A program made the position numbers and the translations under genes. Below, piece after piece: positions 41,738 to 52,139 of a stretch of 64,000 nt of DNA. The notes under the pieces were generated by a model that was not told where the DNA came from, made no database searches, and saw only the letters and a list, made by a program, of their open reading frames with translations. The stretch is from DAISKN01 sp963716925 (GTDB lineage Bacteria > Acidobacteriota > Vicinamibacteria > Marinacidobacterales > SMYC01). How positions within the stretch are numbered: the first letter of the stretch is position 1; each line of letters opens with the position of its first letter. The stretch covers positions 408,346-472,345 of the forward strand of contig CAVQUX010000018.1 of the NCBI GenBank assembly GCA_963716925.1, given 5' to 3'.

Positions 41738-43945
41738 ATGTTCACGTCAAGAGCAAGTCTGTCCCGCCTCGCGATATCCTTCTTGTTCACCGCCCTCGTT
41801 GACAGCGAGGGTAACGCCTTGCCTCAGTGCGAGTCCACCGGGCCGCTCGTGCTCGAGCCCGTGGAGCAGCCGCGCGTGCCGCTGCTCGCCGGTCCTCGTA
41901 CCCGGATCGCTCTCAACGGCGTGTGGCAACGTGTCATATCGGCGGACGACAGCGCGATCCCGCAATCTGGCTGGCACAATGTGCGCGTGCCCGAGGCCCA
42001 TCACGACGCCGGCGAGGGCGCAGCTTGGTTTCAACTCGACTTCAACATCCCTGCCGAACTCATCGGGCCTGGGCGGCGGGTGGCGCTCCGGTTCGTGCGG
42101 GTGAGGCACTACGCGCGGGTGTTCGTCAACGGGCAGTACGTGGGAGAAAACTACGGGAGCCGCGCACCGTTCGAGGTAGACATCACACCGGCAGCCGTGC
42201 CGGGAGCGCTCAACCGTCTCAACGTCTGGGTGCACCACTGTGGCGGCGACTGGGCTGCGCCGGGGATCAGCGGGCTGAGCGAGGCCGAGGAGTCCCGGCT
42301 TACCACCATGATGGGCTACCGTTACCAAGCCACGATAGCGGAAGACGTCTTCCTGCTGTCGCGGCCTGCGCTTCGCGTCAGCGATGTTGCGCTGTTCCCA
42401 TCCGTAAGACGTCAGGAGCTGACGGTTCGTCTGACTCTGGTCAATGAAGGGCCGACGCAGCGTGCGGTGAGTATCGCCAACAATGCGTGGCTCGCAGATG
42501 AGCTAGCGCTGGCGATGCCGGAGCAGAGCGGCGTCGTGGTCGCGCCAGGCGGGACTGCGCAGGTTGAAGTCGCCGCGGCCTGGCCGGATCCTCAGCTTTG
42601 GTATCCGGCAGGCCTGGGAGAACCAACCCTGTACCATCTGGAGACGGTCCTGCTTGACGAGGCTGGCGCGGCCATCGATCGTTGGGTGAGCCGTTTTGGC
42701 TTCCGTGAGATATGGACCGACGGCACAGAGATTCTCCTGAACGGGGATCCGCTGCGGCTGTTCGGCTATTGGCAACCGGAAGGTTCCGGGCGGTCGATCT
42801 GGACCCTGCGCATGGCGTCGGTGCAGGCCGCCGGTGCCAATGTCATTCACAACCACGCCGAGCAGCGCGAGCCTAGTTTTTACGACGTGGCGGACGAGAT
42901 GGGCCTGCTGGTTTGGGACGCAAACTACTGCGGAGGACCCTCGGGGACTACCCCGTTTGACGAGGTCGACACGGTCAGTAGCTTCCCCACGGTAGAGGCA
43001 GAGCTGGCGCGGCAGTATCCGGAGTGGGTGCGAAGCGTTCAGAGCCATCCGAGCGTCGTGGTGATGATGTCCGCATGCCTGATCCACAACGAGGCTACGA
43101 TCGCGTTGGCCGACGTCATCGCCGCGGCTGACCATTCCCGCCTGCTGGTGGGCAACGGTGTTCGCGCCTATGAGCCGCTTTCGTTCGGTACGTTCCTCAC
43201 GAACATCGACATGCACCTCGACGCCCCGCTCACCAAGATTCGCCGCGACTACCTGTTCAATGGGATAGCAGCACGCTTTCGTCCGGGCGGCGGGATCGTT
43301 CCGGCCGGGGTCTCCGAGTGTTGGCATGACGCCCCGGAGCAGACCAGCGATATCGAGTTGGCAGTCGTGACGTTCCGGACGATGAACTTTTACGGTGATC
43401 ACAACGTTGTGACTGTAAACCTATTCAATCAGCGCGCTTATGTGCCACAGCGCGCCGTCGCCAGTGTCGTCTGGCCGAGCGACTCCGGGCTTGGACAGCA
43501 CCCGCAGCAAGCCACCACTGGTGGCTCACCATGGCCCGCGAACGACTACGTGAATTTTTTCGACCCCGGCCGGCCGGCGTTCACACCGACCATCGTACGT
43601 GGTGCGATGCGATCCGCTGGGTCCAGGTATCTGGGCTACGTGCCGACGGTGTCCTCCACCTATCGTCCCGAGGTTCTGATCACAGTGACCCGCGGCGGCT
43701 CGCCCGTGGCCGACGCCTACGTTCTGGCGCGGCCGGTGGAGGGTGTGATCGGCACTGTAGAGGGCATGCGTACGGACGGCAGGGGCGTCGCCTGGTTTCA
43801 GCTCAGGGACGCGGGCGTCTACGAGTTTAGCTGTACCGTCGATGGGAACAGTCAGAGCGTCGTGATCGACGCCCCGGTCCAAGAGCTCGATCTGAGCAGC
43901 GGCGGCGTCCGGCCGCAGATTCATGCGAGCTTGACGATACCCTAG
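41738..43945 (+). CDS. Glycoside hydrolase family 2-like protein, probably transferred
   Basis: Protein of 735 residues with a weak signal peptide (RLAISFLFTALVDSEG). An N-terminal sugar-binding jelly-roll domain (AAWFQLDFNIPAELIGPGRR, VRHYARVFVNGQYVGENYGS) is followed by an Ig-like domain (about 210-310) and a TIM barrel starting FGFREIWTDGTEILLNGDPL. In GH2 enzymes the acid/base Glu lies in a HPSVxxWxxxNE block; here it reads HPSVVVMMSACLIHNE, so the Glu is present but the context is altered. SECWHD may hold the nucleophile. A C-terminal Ig-like domain follows. Codon choice is less GC-biased than in the neighbours, and the gene lies between duplicated flanks, which suggests acquisition. Substrate unknown. 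Confidence 0.78.
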   Translation: MFTSRASLSRLAISFLFTALVDSEGNALPQCESTGPLVLEPVEQPRVPLLAGPRTRIALNGVWQRVISADDSAIPQSGWHNVRVPEAHHDAGEGAAWFQLDFNIPAELIGPGRRVALRFVRVRHYARVFVNGQYVGENYGSRAPFEVDITPAAVPGALNRLNVWVHHCGGDWAAPGISGLSEAEESRLTTMMGYRYQATIAEDVFLLSRPALRVSDVALFPSVRRQELTVRLTLVNEGPTQRAVSIANNAWLADELALAMPEQSGVVVAPGGTAQVEVAAAWPDPQLWYPAGLGEPTLYHLETVLLDEAGAAIDRWVSRFGFREIWTDGTEILLNGDPLRLFGYWQPEGSGRSIWTLRMASVQAAGANVIHNHAEQREPSFYDVADEMGLLVWDANYCGGPSGTTPFDEVDTVSSFPTVEAELARQYPEWVRSVQSHPSVVVMMSACLIHNEATIALADVIAAADHSRLLVGNGVRAYEPLSFGTFLTNIDMHLDAPLTKIRRDYLFNGIAARFRPGGGIVPAGVSECWHDAPEQTSDIELAVVTFRTMNFYGDHNVVTVNLFNQRAYVPQRAVASVVWPSDSGLGQHPQQATTGGSPWPANDYVNFFDPGRPAFTPTIVRGAMRSAGSRYLGYVPTVSSTYRPEVLITVTRGGSPVADAYVLARPVEGVIGTVEGMRTDGRGVAWFQLRDAGVYEFSCTVDGNSQSVVIDAPVQELDLSSGGVRPQIHASLTIP

Positions 43946-44204
43946 GAGCGGCGCAGGGCCCGCCAAGAGCCAAGGGCAAGACCCAGTAGCTCAAGCGGAC
44001 TCGTGCGCAGCCGGTAGAGTCGAAACCCGATACGGGGTTAGCTGTTGGGCTCGGGCGAAGGTGGTAGATTCGTAAATCGCTCCAGGCCAGTGTGGAGGTG
44101 CCCCTGAATGTAGCCTGTCGAGTAATCAAACGGATAGGAGACTTCCCTACATCCGGCACCCCCGGCGCTCCCGCTCGAGAGCGTCTCTCGTCATCGGAGA
44201 TGTG

Positions 44205-44416
44205 ATCTTTCTCTCCACAGGCCGCTGACGCCGAGAGTCGAGGTGTCGATCTCGATCCTCGGTGGACCGTGAGCGTAGGACCGGCCACTTCCGCCTCCGC
44301 GCCTGGTTCGGCGGTAGTCTCTGCGCGCGTCTCGTATCGGGGCTGACGATGACGCCGGCGCCAGCGTCCGCGGCCGCCGCTATCCGCTCACCCTGAAGCT
44401 TGTCCTGGTCCCGCAT
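44205..44416 (-). pseudogene. 5' fragment of a sulfite-oxidase-like gene (diverged copy)
   Basis: The ATG at 44416 opens MRDQDKLQGERIAAAADAGA then GVIVSPDTRRAQRLPPNQAR, which parallels the start of the intact gene at 39918-40565. After RKWPVL a 2-bp deletion relative to the intact copy breaks the frame, and nucleotide similarity stops at about 44205. The molybdenum-ligand Cys is not encoded. It lies directly downstream of the OMP gene, so it preserves the junction that the left copy has lost. Confidence 0.8.
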
Positions 44417-44440
44417 CGAGCGCGATTTCCAACACGGTTC

Positions 44441-45197
44441 TCAGAACGAGAGCCTGATACCGCCCCCGACGCGGAACCCGCCGGCATCGAGCTCGATCTG
44501 CTCGCCGCCTTCCCGGGCGATGCCGATGGCGGAGTGGCTGTAACGCACCTGGAACGCGATGCCGAAGACTTTCGAGAGGCGCCAGGTGAGTGCGCCGCCG
44601 GCGTTGAACCCGATGGGGTTGTCGTCGAAGGTTCTGCTCGTGGTCGACCTCACCGTCGCCTCGTCGAACGGATACTCGGAGGCGGTGGTCACGGTGTCCA
44701 GGATCTCGGCGCTGGTGAAGAAGAAAGTCGGCCCGCCGAAGACGTCCACGGTGATCTTCGCGAAGTCGCGGGTGTAGACGGCGTCGATGTGAACCGCCTT
44801 CTCGCTGTACTCGAGGCCGGTGAGCTCTCCCTCGACCGTCCGCGGCTGGTCGAAATACAGAGGATGGGGGAGGCTCTCCTCGAAGACGCCGTCGAAGTCG
44901 CTCTGGTACAGCTCGACCGAGCCCATCACCCCGAGGCCCTGCCACAAGTCCACGATCGCGCCGATCTCGAAGACGAAGCCCTTGCCTCCATCGTAGGTGC
45001 GGGTCGAGCTCCCTTCCTCGAGATACGAGGTGAAGGTGGAGGTGTCGGAGAACCCGATGCCCGAGGGATTGTAGAGGGCGTTCGCGAGGATGCGAACGCG
45101 CCGCGCTCGCTCCTCGGAAGGCTCGGGTTCGTCTTGTGCCAGTGCCGGCGCGGCAGCGGCGAGAGCGAGGAGCGGGAAGAAGGGTGGTGATTCTCAT
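44441..45197 (-). pseudogene. Outer-membrane beta-barrel protein, frameshift in the signal peptide
   Basis: From ATG 45197 the frame reads MRITT. One base too many in a C run (about 45182) then throws the frame, and the next frame gives FPLLALAAAAPALAQDEPEP, an obvious signal peptide with AxA cleavage site, followed by the mature protein. About 230 residues of alternating beta strands (GKGFVFEIGAIVDLWQGLGV, FDDNPIGFNAGGALTWRLSK) end in GGGIRLSF, the aromatic C-terminus recognised by the BAM complex. It is probably an 8- to 10-stranded barrel. If the extra base is a sequencing error, the gene is intact. Confidence 0.78.
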
Positions 45198-45206
45198 CGC
45201 GCTCTC

Positions 45207-46775
45207 CTATTGCACGCCTACCGCGTCCCAGCCCTGCCGCACCGTCGCTTCCTCGACGCTTCCCGCGCCGTAGAGCTCCGCCGCCGCCCGCAACGTCGCC
45301 TCGCGCGCGTCGTGGAAGTTCGAGCTCGGGACGAGGTAGAAAGCGAAGGCCCGATAGAAGATTTTTTCGATCCGTTCCATCTGCGCCGTTCCCAATCCGC
45401 GGACCGAGATGCCCGACGTGCGGTTGGTTCCGCCCTGTACCATCAGATAGAACGCCTGGTTCGCGATCCCGGAGTTGATGTGGACTCCGCCGTTGTCGTA
45501 GTCCACGGTGCAAATCGGGGGCAGGCACCGAATGCTGTAGTGATCGGGATCCCCCACCGCGCCCGGGTTCTCGTAGGAGCGGATGTAGGGCCCGAAGCGG
45601 ACGAACAGGTCTTCCGCGACGCCCCAGTCGGCCCGATGCCGTCCCTGCCCTGGAGGCTCGAAATACCACTCCGCTCCCGCGGCCATGATGTCGGAGAAGG
45701 CCTCGTTGAGCGCTCCCGATTCGTTCACGTAGATGAGGTCCGAGGTGAAGTTCGTGACCCCGTGGGTGAGCTCGTGGGCGACGACGTCGAGCGCGGCCGA
45801 GAAGAACGTGAACGTCTCCCCGTCGCCGTCGCCGTAGTTCATGCTGACGTCGACCGAATCGTAGAACGCGTTGTTGTAGCCTTCGCTCTGGGGGACGATG
45901 TGCACGTAGTTGACGGCGGCGAGCCCGGCGTCATCGATCCCGTTTCTCCCGTGCCGTTTGAAATAGTAATCGTAGGTGTAGCCGGAGTAAGCGTGGGCGT
46001 CGACCACGGCACCGTCCCGCCACTCGTTGTCGGAATCGGTCGCGAGATAGGCGTCTCTCTCCGCTTCGTAGTAGTACCAGGCCAAGAAGTCGAAGCCCAC
46101 GTCGTAGGTTCGAATCCCGAAAGGACGCAGGACGTCGACCGCCCGGTTGGTGCCGGAGGCGGCCTGGACGCTCATCTTCTTCTCGTCGGACCAGGTCCCG
46201 ATGCCGAGCCCGATCGCGGATTGGGTTCGGCGATCGTCGTACTTCAGGACCGCGGCCCCGCTTCCGGCGTCGATGAAGATGGCGTCGAGGCTGTCCCGTC
46301 CGCGCAGGTGGAGGTAGTACGCGAGGACGTACCGCTCGGCGAGGGGCAGGACCACGAGCTCGATTCTGCCCACGACTCGTGCGGAGGCGGATCCTTCGAG
46401 CGCTCTCCGGGCGGCGTCGTCCGCGGTGAGGGACGGCCGGGTTTCTACGTCGATGCCGTCGTAGAGGTTCCCGGTGACGGAGAGGATGCGGCCGCCTTCC
46501 TTCTGCCAGACGAGCTGGCCTCCGAAGACCCGGACCCCCTGGTGGTACTGGTTCAGCCGCTCGTGGGATCGTCCGGGAATCTGACCGTCGCGCTGAGTCC
46601 TCGCCGCCGCCAGACGGCCCGCGCGCAGCATCGTTTCGACTTCCTGGGCAATCGCGGGGACTTCCGCCGCGGCGCTGGCCCAGACCGAGCGGGCGGAACG
46701 GAGCGATTGAGACGAAACCACGACGGGAACGAGGAGCGCGGCGAGAACGAGCGAGGACGTGCGCGGAAGCCTCAT
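45207..46775 (-). CDS. Secreted thermolysin-like (M4) zinc metallopeptidase
   Basis: Protein of 522 residues. Signal peptide (LVLAALLVPVVVSSQ), FTP/PepSY propeptide (about 25-190: NQYHQGVRVFGGQLVW), then the catalytic domain. VAHELTHGVTN gives zinc ligands His334 and His338 with catalytic Glu335; GALNEAFSDIM supplies the third ligand Glu, and NGGVHINSGIANQAFYLM carries the transition-state His. The C-terminal alpha-helical domain is present. It is autoactivated after export. A strong promoter and AGGAGG precede the ATG. The OMP gene starts 10 bp after its stop and may be co-transcribed. Confidence 0.95.
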   Translation of the reverse strand: MRLPRTSSLVLAALLVPVVVSSQSLRSARSVWASAAAEVPAIAQEVETMLRAGRLAAARTQRDGQIPGRSHERLNQYHQGVRVFGGQLVWQKEGGRILSVTGNLYDGIDVETRPSLTADDAARRALEGSASARVVGRIELVVLPLAERYVLAYYLHLRGRDSLDAIFIDAGSGAAVLKYDDRRTQSAIGLGIGTWSDEKKMSVQAASGTNRAVDVLRPFGIRTYDVGFDFLAWYYYEAERDAYLATDSDNEWRDGAVVDAHAYSGYTYDYYFKRHGRNGIDDAGLAAVNYVHIVPQSEGYNNAFYDSVDVSMNYGDGDGETFTFFSAALDVVAHELTHGVTNFTSDLIYVNESGALNEAFSDIMAAGAEWYFEPPGQGRHRADWGVAEDLFVRFGPYIRSYENPGAVGDPDHYSIRCLPPICTVDYDNGGVHINSGIANQAFYLMVQGGTNRTSGISVRGLGTAQMERIEKIFYRAFAFYLVPSSNFHDAREATLRAAAELYGAGSVEEATVRQGWDAVGVQ

Positions 46776-46798
46776 CGATTTTCCTCCTGGCGCACGAA

Positions 46799-46827
46799 AG
46801 TCTAGTGGGGAATTGTCAACGGGTCAA
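46799..46827 (-). promoter_or_regulatory. Promoter of the M4 peptidase gene, TTGACC-17-TAGACT
   Basis: On the minus strand, -35 TTGACC (46827-46822), 17-bp spacer, -10 TAGACT (46804-46799). The ATG at 46775 lies about 24 bp downstream behind AGGAGG. It starts right at the end of typA. Confidence 0.75.
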
Positions 46828-46831
46828 TAAT

Positions 46832-48646
<1,815 letters not shown>

Positions 48647-48680
48647 GTATTCTGCTCCGGAGTGATCGAAGCATAATAGC

Positions 48681-51629
48681 TCAGCGGAGCTCGGCTTCGG
48701 CCTCCCGGACCAGATCGCGGTCGATTTCTCCGTTCTCGAAGTGATCGAGATACCGCTGGTATCCCTCGCGGGCTCCCTCGGAATCCCCCTCGGCCTTCCG
48801 CAGCTTTCCGAGGAAATAGAAGCTCCTCACGTAGCGGACCGGCTCGAAGAGGCGCTCCTCCTTCGACTCCACGATGCGCTGGTACCAGCCGAGGGCCTCG
48901 CCGTCGTTGCCCGAAAGCCGATGCGCCGTCGCCAGCGAGTACCAGATGAGAGTGTGGATGCCGTCTTCCCCTCGCGGAGGGAGCATCGACTCCGATTCCT
49001 CGAACTCGGCGACGGCTTGGTCGTACTCTTTCCGCTCCAACGCGAGCTCTCCCTGGAGAAAATGGTAGAGGCGTTCGGGCGCGACCCCGAGCGCGGGGTT
49101 GATGCGCCGGCGATATTCCCCCTTGAGCTCCTCCGCCTGTTCGGACTCGCCGAGCCGCTGGGCGGCGATCGCGGCCAGCGCCAGCGCCGCGTGCGAAGCT
49201 CCATAGTGATCTTCCGTTTCCGAGACGGAGAGCGCCGTGTCCTTGGCCTTCTGGAACTCGCCGATCTCGAGGAGAATTCTCGCTTTGAGCAGAGCCGGCT
49301 GGATTTTGAAGTCGCTCTCCCCCGCTTCCTGGGAGGCCAGGTGGCGGTCGAGCGCGCGGAGAACCGAAGAGACCTCCCCCCGGTAGAGCGCGGTCACCGC
49401 CATCAACCGGCCGCCGATGAACTTCTCGACCGGCTCCTCCGATTCCATCAGCTCCGCGGCGGTCTTGCCCGCCTCGTCCCACTCCTCCGCGAAGATGTGG
49501 GCCGCCCATCGAACGGGAAGGAGCCTCATGGGGGTGGCGCCGAGCGCCTCGGCCCTGTCGAGCAGCCTGGCACCTCCATCGAGGTCGCCGGTCTCGATCT
49601 CGATCTGGCCGAGAGAGAGCAGAGTCGTCCAGTCGTCGGGGTTTCGCTCGCTGAACTCCCGGAGCACCTCCTTGGCGCTGTCGACGTCGTCGATAGCCAT
49701 GTACGCCTGAGCCAGCTGTTCGTAGGTCGCGGGGAACATCATCCCCCGGCTTCGAAGCTCTTCGAGCTGCTCGATGGCCTCCTCGTAGCGCTCGGTGCTG
49801 AACAGCAGGTTTCCCAGATTGTGCCGGGCGGACCCATGATCGGGGTAGCGCTCGATCGCTTTCTCGTACGACTCGATGGCCTTGTCGATGGTCGAGGGCT
49901 TGCGCGAAGCGTACCAGCCCTCGATGTACAGCCGCTCCCTCTCCGAGAGGCGGTCGACGTGCTCGAGAGCCTTCTCCGCGTACTTGTCGCCCTCCTCGTG
50001 GCGCCCGAGATTCGACATGACGACGCCGAGCTTGGCGAGCGCCATCGCGAATCCCGGGTCGAGCTCGATCGCTCGCTGAAAGTGGGGGGCCGCCTCCTTC
50101 TCCAGATAGCGCTCGTGGAGGCGAATGCCTTCCGCATATTCCCGGTAGGCCTCGACCGAGGCGGTGGTCACGTCGCGGAGGTCGCGATCGAGCCCTTCTC
50201 CCGGCGGGGTCAGCTCGTAGTGCGCCTTGATTCGGGATGTGATCTCGTCGACCAGGCGGAACAGGTGCTCCTCGCCGACCGCCTCCGCCTTTTCCGACAT
50301 CAGCACCTTGCCGGTTCTGGCGTCCTCGAGGCGGGCGGAGATGCGGATGGTGTCGCCCGCTTTGGCGACGCTCCCGGTGAGAACCGAGCTCACCCCGGTG
50401 CGGCGCGCGATCTCTTCGATGAGCTCGCGCGTCGGCGTCGCTCCCTCGACACCGCCGGCCTCGGCGAGAACCGGATAGAGCTCGCCGAGCCCCACCACCT
50501 CGAGCTCGGGAGACTGGGATAGATCCGTCGCGAGCATGTCGGGAAGACCTGTTTTGAGCCAGTCGAGCTCGGGGTCTCCCGACAGGTTCTCGAACTCGAG
50601 GACCGCGACGGAAGGTGTCTCGTCGACGTCCGTGTCCACCGGACGACGAGAGAAAACGACCAGCGCGAGGGCGACCGACGCGGCGATCGCGGCCGCCCAG
50701 AGAGTCCGGCGCGCCCCGCGTGACAGCTTCCCGCCGGCCTCGATCCGGACCCGCGCGCGCTTCAGCTCCTCGAGCGGCTCCGCCATGCTCGAATAACGCC
50801 GGTCCGGCTCTTTCTGCAGGCAGCGGTCGACGATCGGCTGGAGCAGATCGCGCGCCTCGCCCGAAACGCCGGCGAGCCTGGGAGTCGGCTCCCTCAGGAT
50901 CGCGTGCAGCGTGTCGATGCGGGTCGTTCCCTCGAACGGGGGGCGTCCGCTCAGCATGGTATAGAGGAGGAGCCCGAAGCTGAACACGTCGCTGCGATGG
51001 TCCACTTTCCCGCCGCGCGCCTGCTCCGGAGACATGAAGGGCACCGTGCCCTGGATCAGACCTTCACGGGTCGAGGTCTGAAGAGGCGGCTCGTCCTCGC
51101 CCGTCTGGCTGAAGAAGGGACTCTGTTCGACATCGAGGAGCTTCGCCAGGCCGAAGTCGATGAGCTTGGGATGGCCTTCCTCGGTGAGCATCACGTTCCC
51201 CGGCTTGACGTCGCGGTGCACGATGCCGCGCTCGTGGGCGTAGGCGAGCCCCGAGGCGACGCCGATCCCGATCCGGATGGCTTCGGAAAGCGGCAGGGGT
51301 CCCTGGGCGAGGCGGCTCGCGAGACTCGGACCCCTCATCAGCTCCATGGCGATGAAGACGACGCCGTCGGATTCGTCGATCTCGTGGATGACGCCGATAT
51401 GCGGGTGCTCGAGCGAGGCCGAGGCCTTGGCCTCCGAGACGAAACGCTGCCGCCGCTCGGGCTCCTGGACCAGCTCCGGAGGGAGGACCTTGAGAGCCAC
51501 CTCGCGGTTCAGCTTGTCGTCTCGGGCCCGGTAGACGATCTGGACTTCGCCTCGATGGAGCTCCTCGAGGAGGGTGTAGTGAGAGAGTTTTCGTCCAATC
51601 CAGCCCTCTCGAGGGTCGAGCTTGTCCAT
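48681..51629 (-). CDS. Membrane Ser/Thr protein kinase with C-terminal TPR domain
   Basis: Protein of 982 residues. PknB-type kinase domain (about 16-290): the Gly-rich loop is degenerate (LHRGEVQIVYRA instead of GxGxxG), but Lys (VALKVLP), HRDVKPGN, DFGLAKLL and APE-like SPEQARGG are present. A membrane helix (about 313-333) is followed by an adenylate-cyclase/TolB-N-like domain (SVAVLEFENLSGDPELDWLK, then LTGSVAKAGDTIRISARLED) and about ten TPRs to the C-terminus. This architecture is abundant in Acidobacteriota. The extracytoplasmic part probably binds protein ligands. It starts 80 bp after tRNA-Leu on the same strand and could read through from it. Confidence 0.92.
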   Translation of the reverse strand: MDKLDPREGWIGRKLSHYTLLEELHRGEVQIVYRARDDKLNREVALKVLPPELVQEPERRQRFVSEAKASASLEHPHIGVIHEIDESDGVVFIAMELMRGPSLASRLAQGPLPLSEAIRIGIGVASGLAYAHERGIVHRDVKPGNVMLTEEGHPKLIDFGLAKLLDVEQSPFFSQTGEDEPPLQTSTREGLIQGTVPFMSPEQARGGKVDHRSDVFSFGLLLYTMLSGRPPFEGTTRIDTLHAILREPTPRLAGVSGEARDLLQPIVDRCLQKEPDRRYSSMAEPLEELKRARVRIEAGGKLSRGARRTLWAAAIAASVALALVVFSRRPVDTDVDETPSVAVLEFENLSGDPELDWLKTGLPDMLATDLSQSPELEVVGLGELYPVLAEAGGVEGATPTRELIEEIARRTGVSSVLTGSVAKAGDTIRISARLEDARTGKVLMSEKAEAVGEEHLFRLVDEITSRIKAHYELTPPGEGLDRDLRDVTTASVEAYREYAEGIRLHERYLEKEAAPHFQRAIELDPGFAMALAKLGVVMSNLGRHEEGDKYAEKALEHVDRLSERERLYIEGWYASRKPSTIDKAIESYEKAIERYPDHGSARHNLGNLLFSTERYEEAIEQLEELRSRGMMFPATYEQLAQAYMAIDDVDSAKEVLREFSERNPDDWTTLLSLGQIEIETGDLDGGARLLDRAEALGATPMRLLPVRWAAHIFAEEWDEAGKTAAELMESEEPVEKFIGGRLMAVTALYRGEVSSVLRALDRHLASQEAGESDFKIQPALLKARILLEIGEFQKAKDTALSVSETEDHYGASHAALALAAIAAQRLGESEQAEELKGEYRRRINPALGVAPERLYHFLQGELALERKEYDQAVAEFEESESMLPPRGEDGIHTLIWYSLATAHRLSGNDGEALGWYQRIVESKEERLFEPVRYVRSFYFLGKLRKAEGDSEGAREGYQRYLDHFENGEIDRDLVREAEAELR

Positions 51630-51710
51630 CTTCTAATAAACCATAGTTCAAGAAAGCACAGAGTGAGGCAATTCAGTCTACGACGCCTGAACCTTCAATG
51701 TTTCGCGGGT

Positions 51711-51798
51711 TGGTGCCGGAGGAGGGAATCGAACCCTCACAGTCGCGAGGACCGCGGGATTTTGAGTCCCGTGCGTCTACCAGTTCCGCCACTCCGGC
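51711..51798 (-). tRNA. tRNA-Leu (anticodon CAA)
   Basis: 88 nt with encoded CCA. Acceptor stem GCCGGAG/CTCCGGC, a D-loop with GGTAGAC, anticodon stem-loop CGGGA-CTCAAAA-TCCCG giving CAA, a long class II variable arm (CGGTCCTCGCGACTG), and T-loop GGTTCGATTCC. All stems pair. It decodes UUG. Confidence 0.97.
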
Positions 51799-51819
51799 CC
51801 CGATCTCGAGACGGGGGCA

Positions 51820-51825
51820 AGTCTA
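51820..51825 (-). promoter_or_regulatory. Extended -10 (TGc-TAGACT) of the tRNA-Leu gene
   Basis: On the minus strand TAGACT preceded by TGC, 22 bp before the mature 5' end. Confidence 0.5.
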
Positions 51826-51879
51826 GCAGAGTTAGAGTTCACTTTCTCAGTTCCCGCGAATCGAGCGTATAAATTATTG

Positions 51880-51888
51880 TGCTATAAT
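51880..51888 (+). promoter_or_regulatory. Consensus extended -10 promoter (TGc-TATAAT) for the candidate RNA
   Basis: TATAAT at 51883-51888 with TG one base upstream. No -35 hexamer at 17 bp. The expected start is about 51895, at the 5' edge of the structured segment. Confidence 0.75.
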
Positions 51889-51891
51889 GGC

Positions 51892-52065
51892 TTGTGGGGA
51901 CGTATCCAGTTGGGTGCGTGGGGTTCCCTACAGTCAATCCCCGCGCTAAATAAGGTAGACTGCGAAGAGGCACGAATCTTCATGGGCGTTCATCGACGTG
52001 TACCTAATGATAATGGGCTTGTGGGCCAATGATCTCGAAACGATCGCCCTTGAAAGTCCCTGTGG
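51892..52065 (+). ncRNA. Candidate structured RNA upstream of carD
   Basis: About 175 nt with no ORF but good potential structure. A closing helix pairs TTGTGGGGAC (51892-51901) with GTCCCTGTGG (52056-52065), partly by G-T pairs. Hairpin 1 (51916-51946) pairs GCGTGGGGTT with AATCCCCGCGC. A GAAGA/TCTTC hairpin sits in the middle, and GGGC...GATC/GATC...GCCC (52023-52049) forms the last. It has its own TATAAT promoter, and carD has a separate promoter just downstream. I cannot match it to 6S, SRP, RNase P or tmRNA. It could also be a long carD leader. Confidence 0.45.
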
Positions 52066-52097
52066 CTCATTCTTTCGTAGTCTCGTACCCGGGACTA

Positions 52098-52106
52098 TGT
52101 TACAAT
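52098..52106 (+). promoter_or_regulatory. Extended -10 (TGt-TACAAT) promoter of carD
   Basis: TACAAT (52101-52106) with TG one base upstream. A start at about 52113 gives a 27-nt leader containing GAGGTG before the ATG at 52140. Confidence 0.65.
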
Positions 52107-52139
52107 CTTGTCCGCGTTTTAATCGAAAGCGAGGTGTGA

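Noticed and set aside
23856..44081. Shared 11-mer CGTAAATCGCT at 23856-23866 and 44071-44081 as an attachment site pair
   Set aside because: Too short, with unrelated flanks and no integrase gene; likely chance.
51892..52065. 6S RNA
   Set aside because: The predicted fold is several separate hairpins, not the single rod with a central bubble expected for 6S; left as an unassigned candidate.
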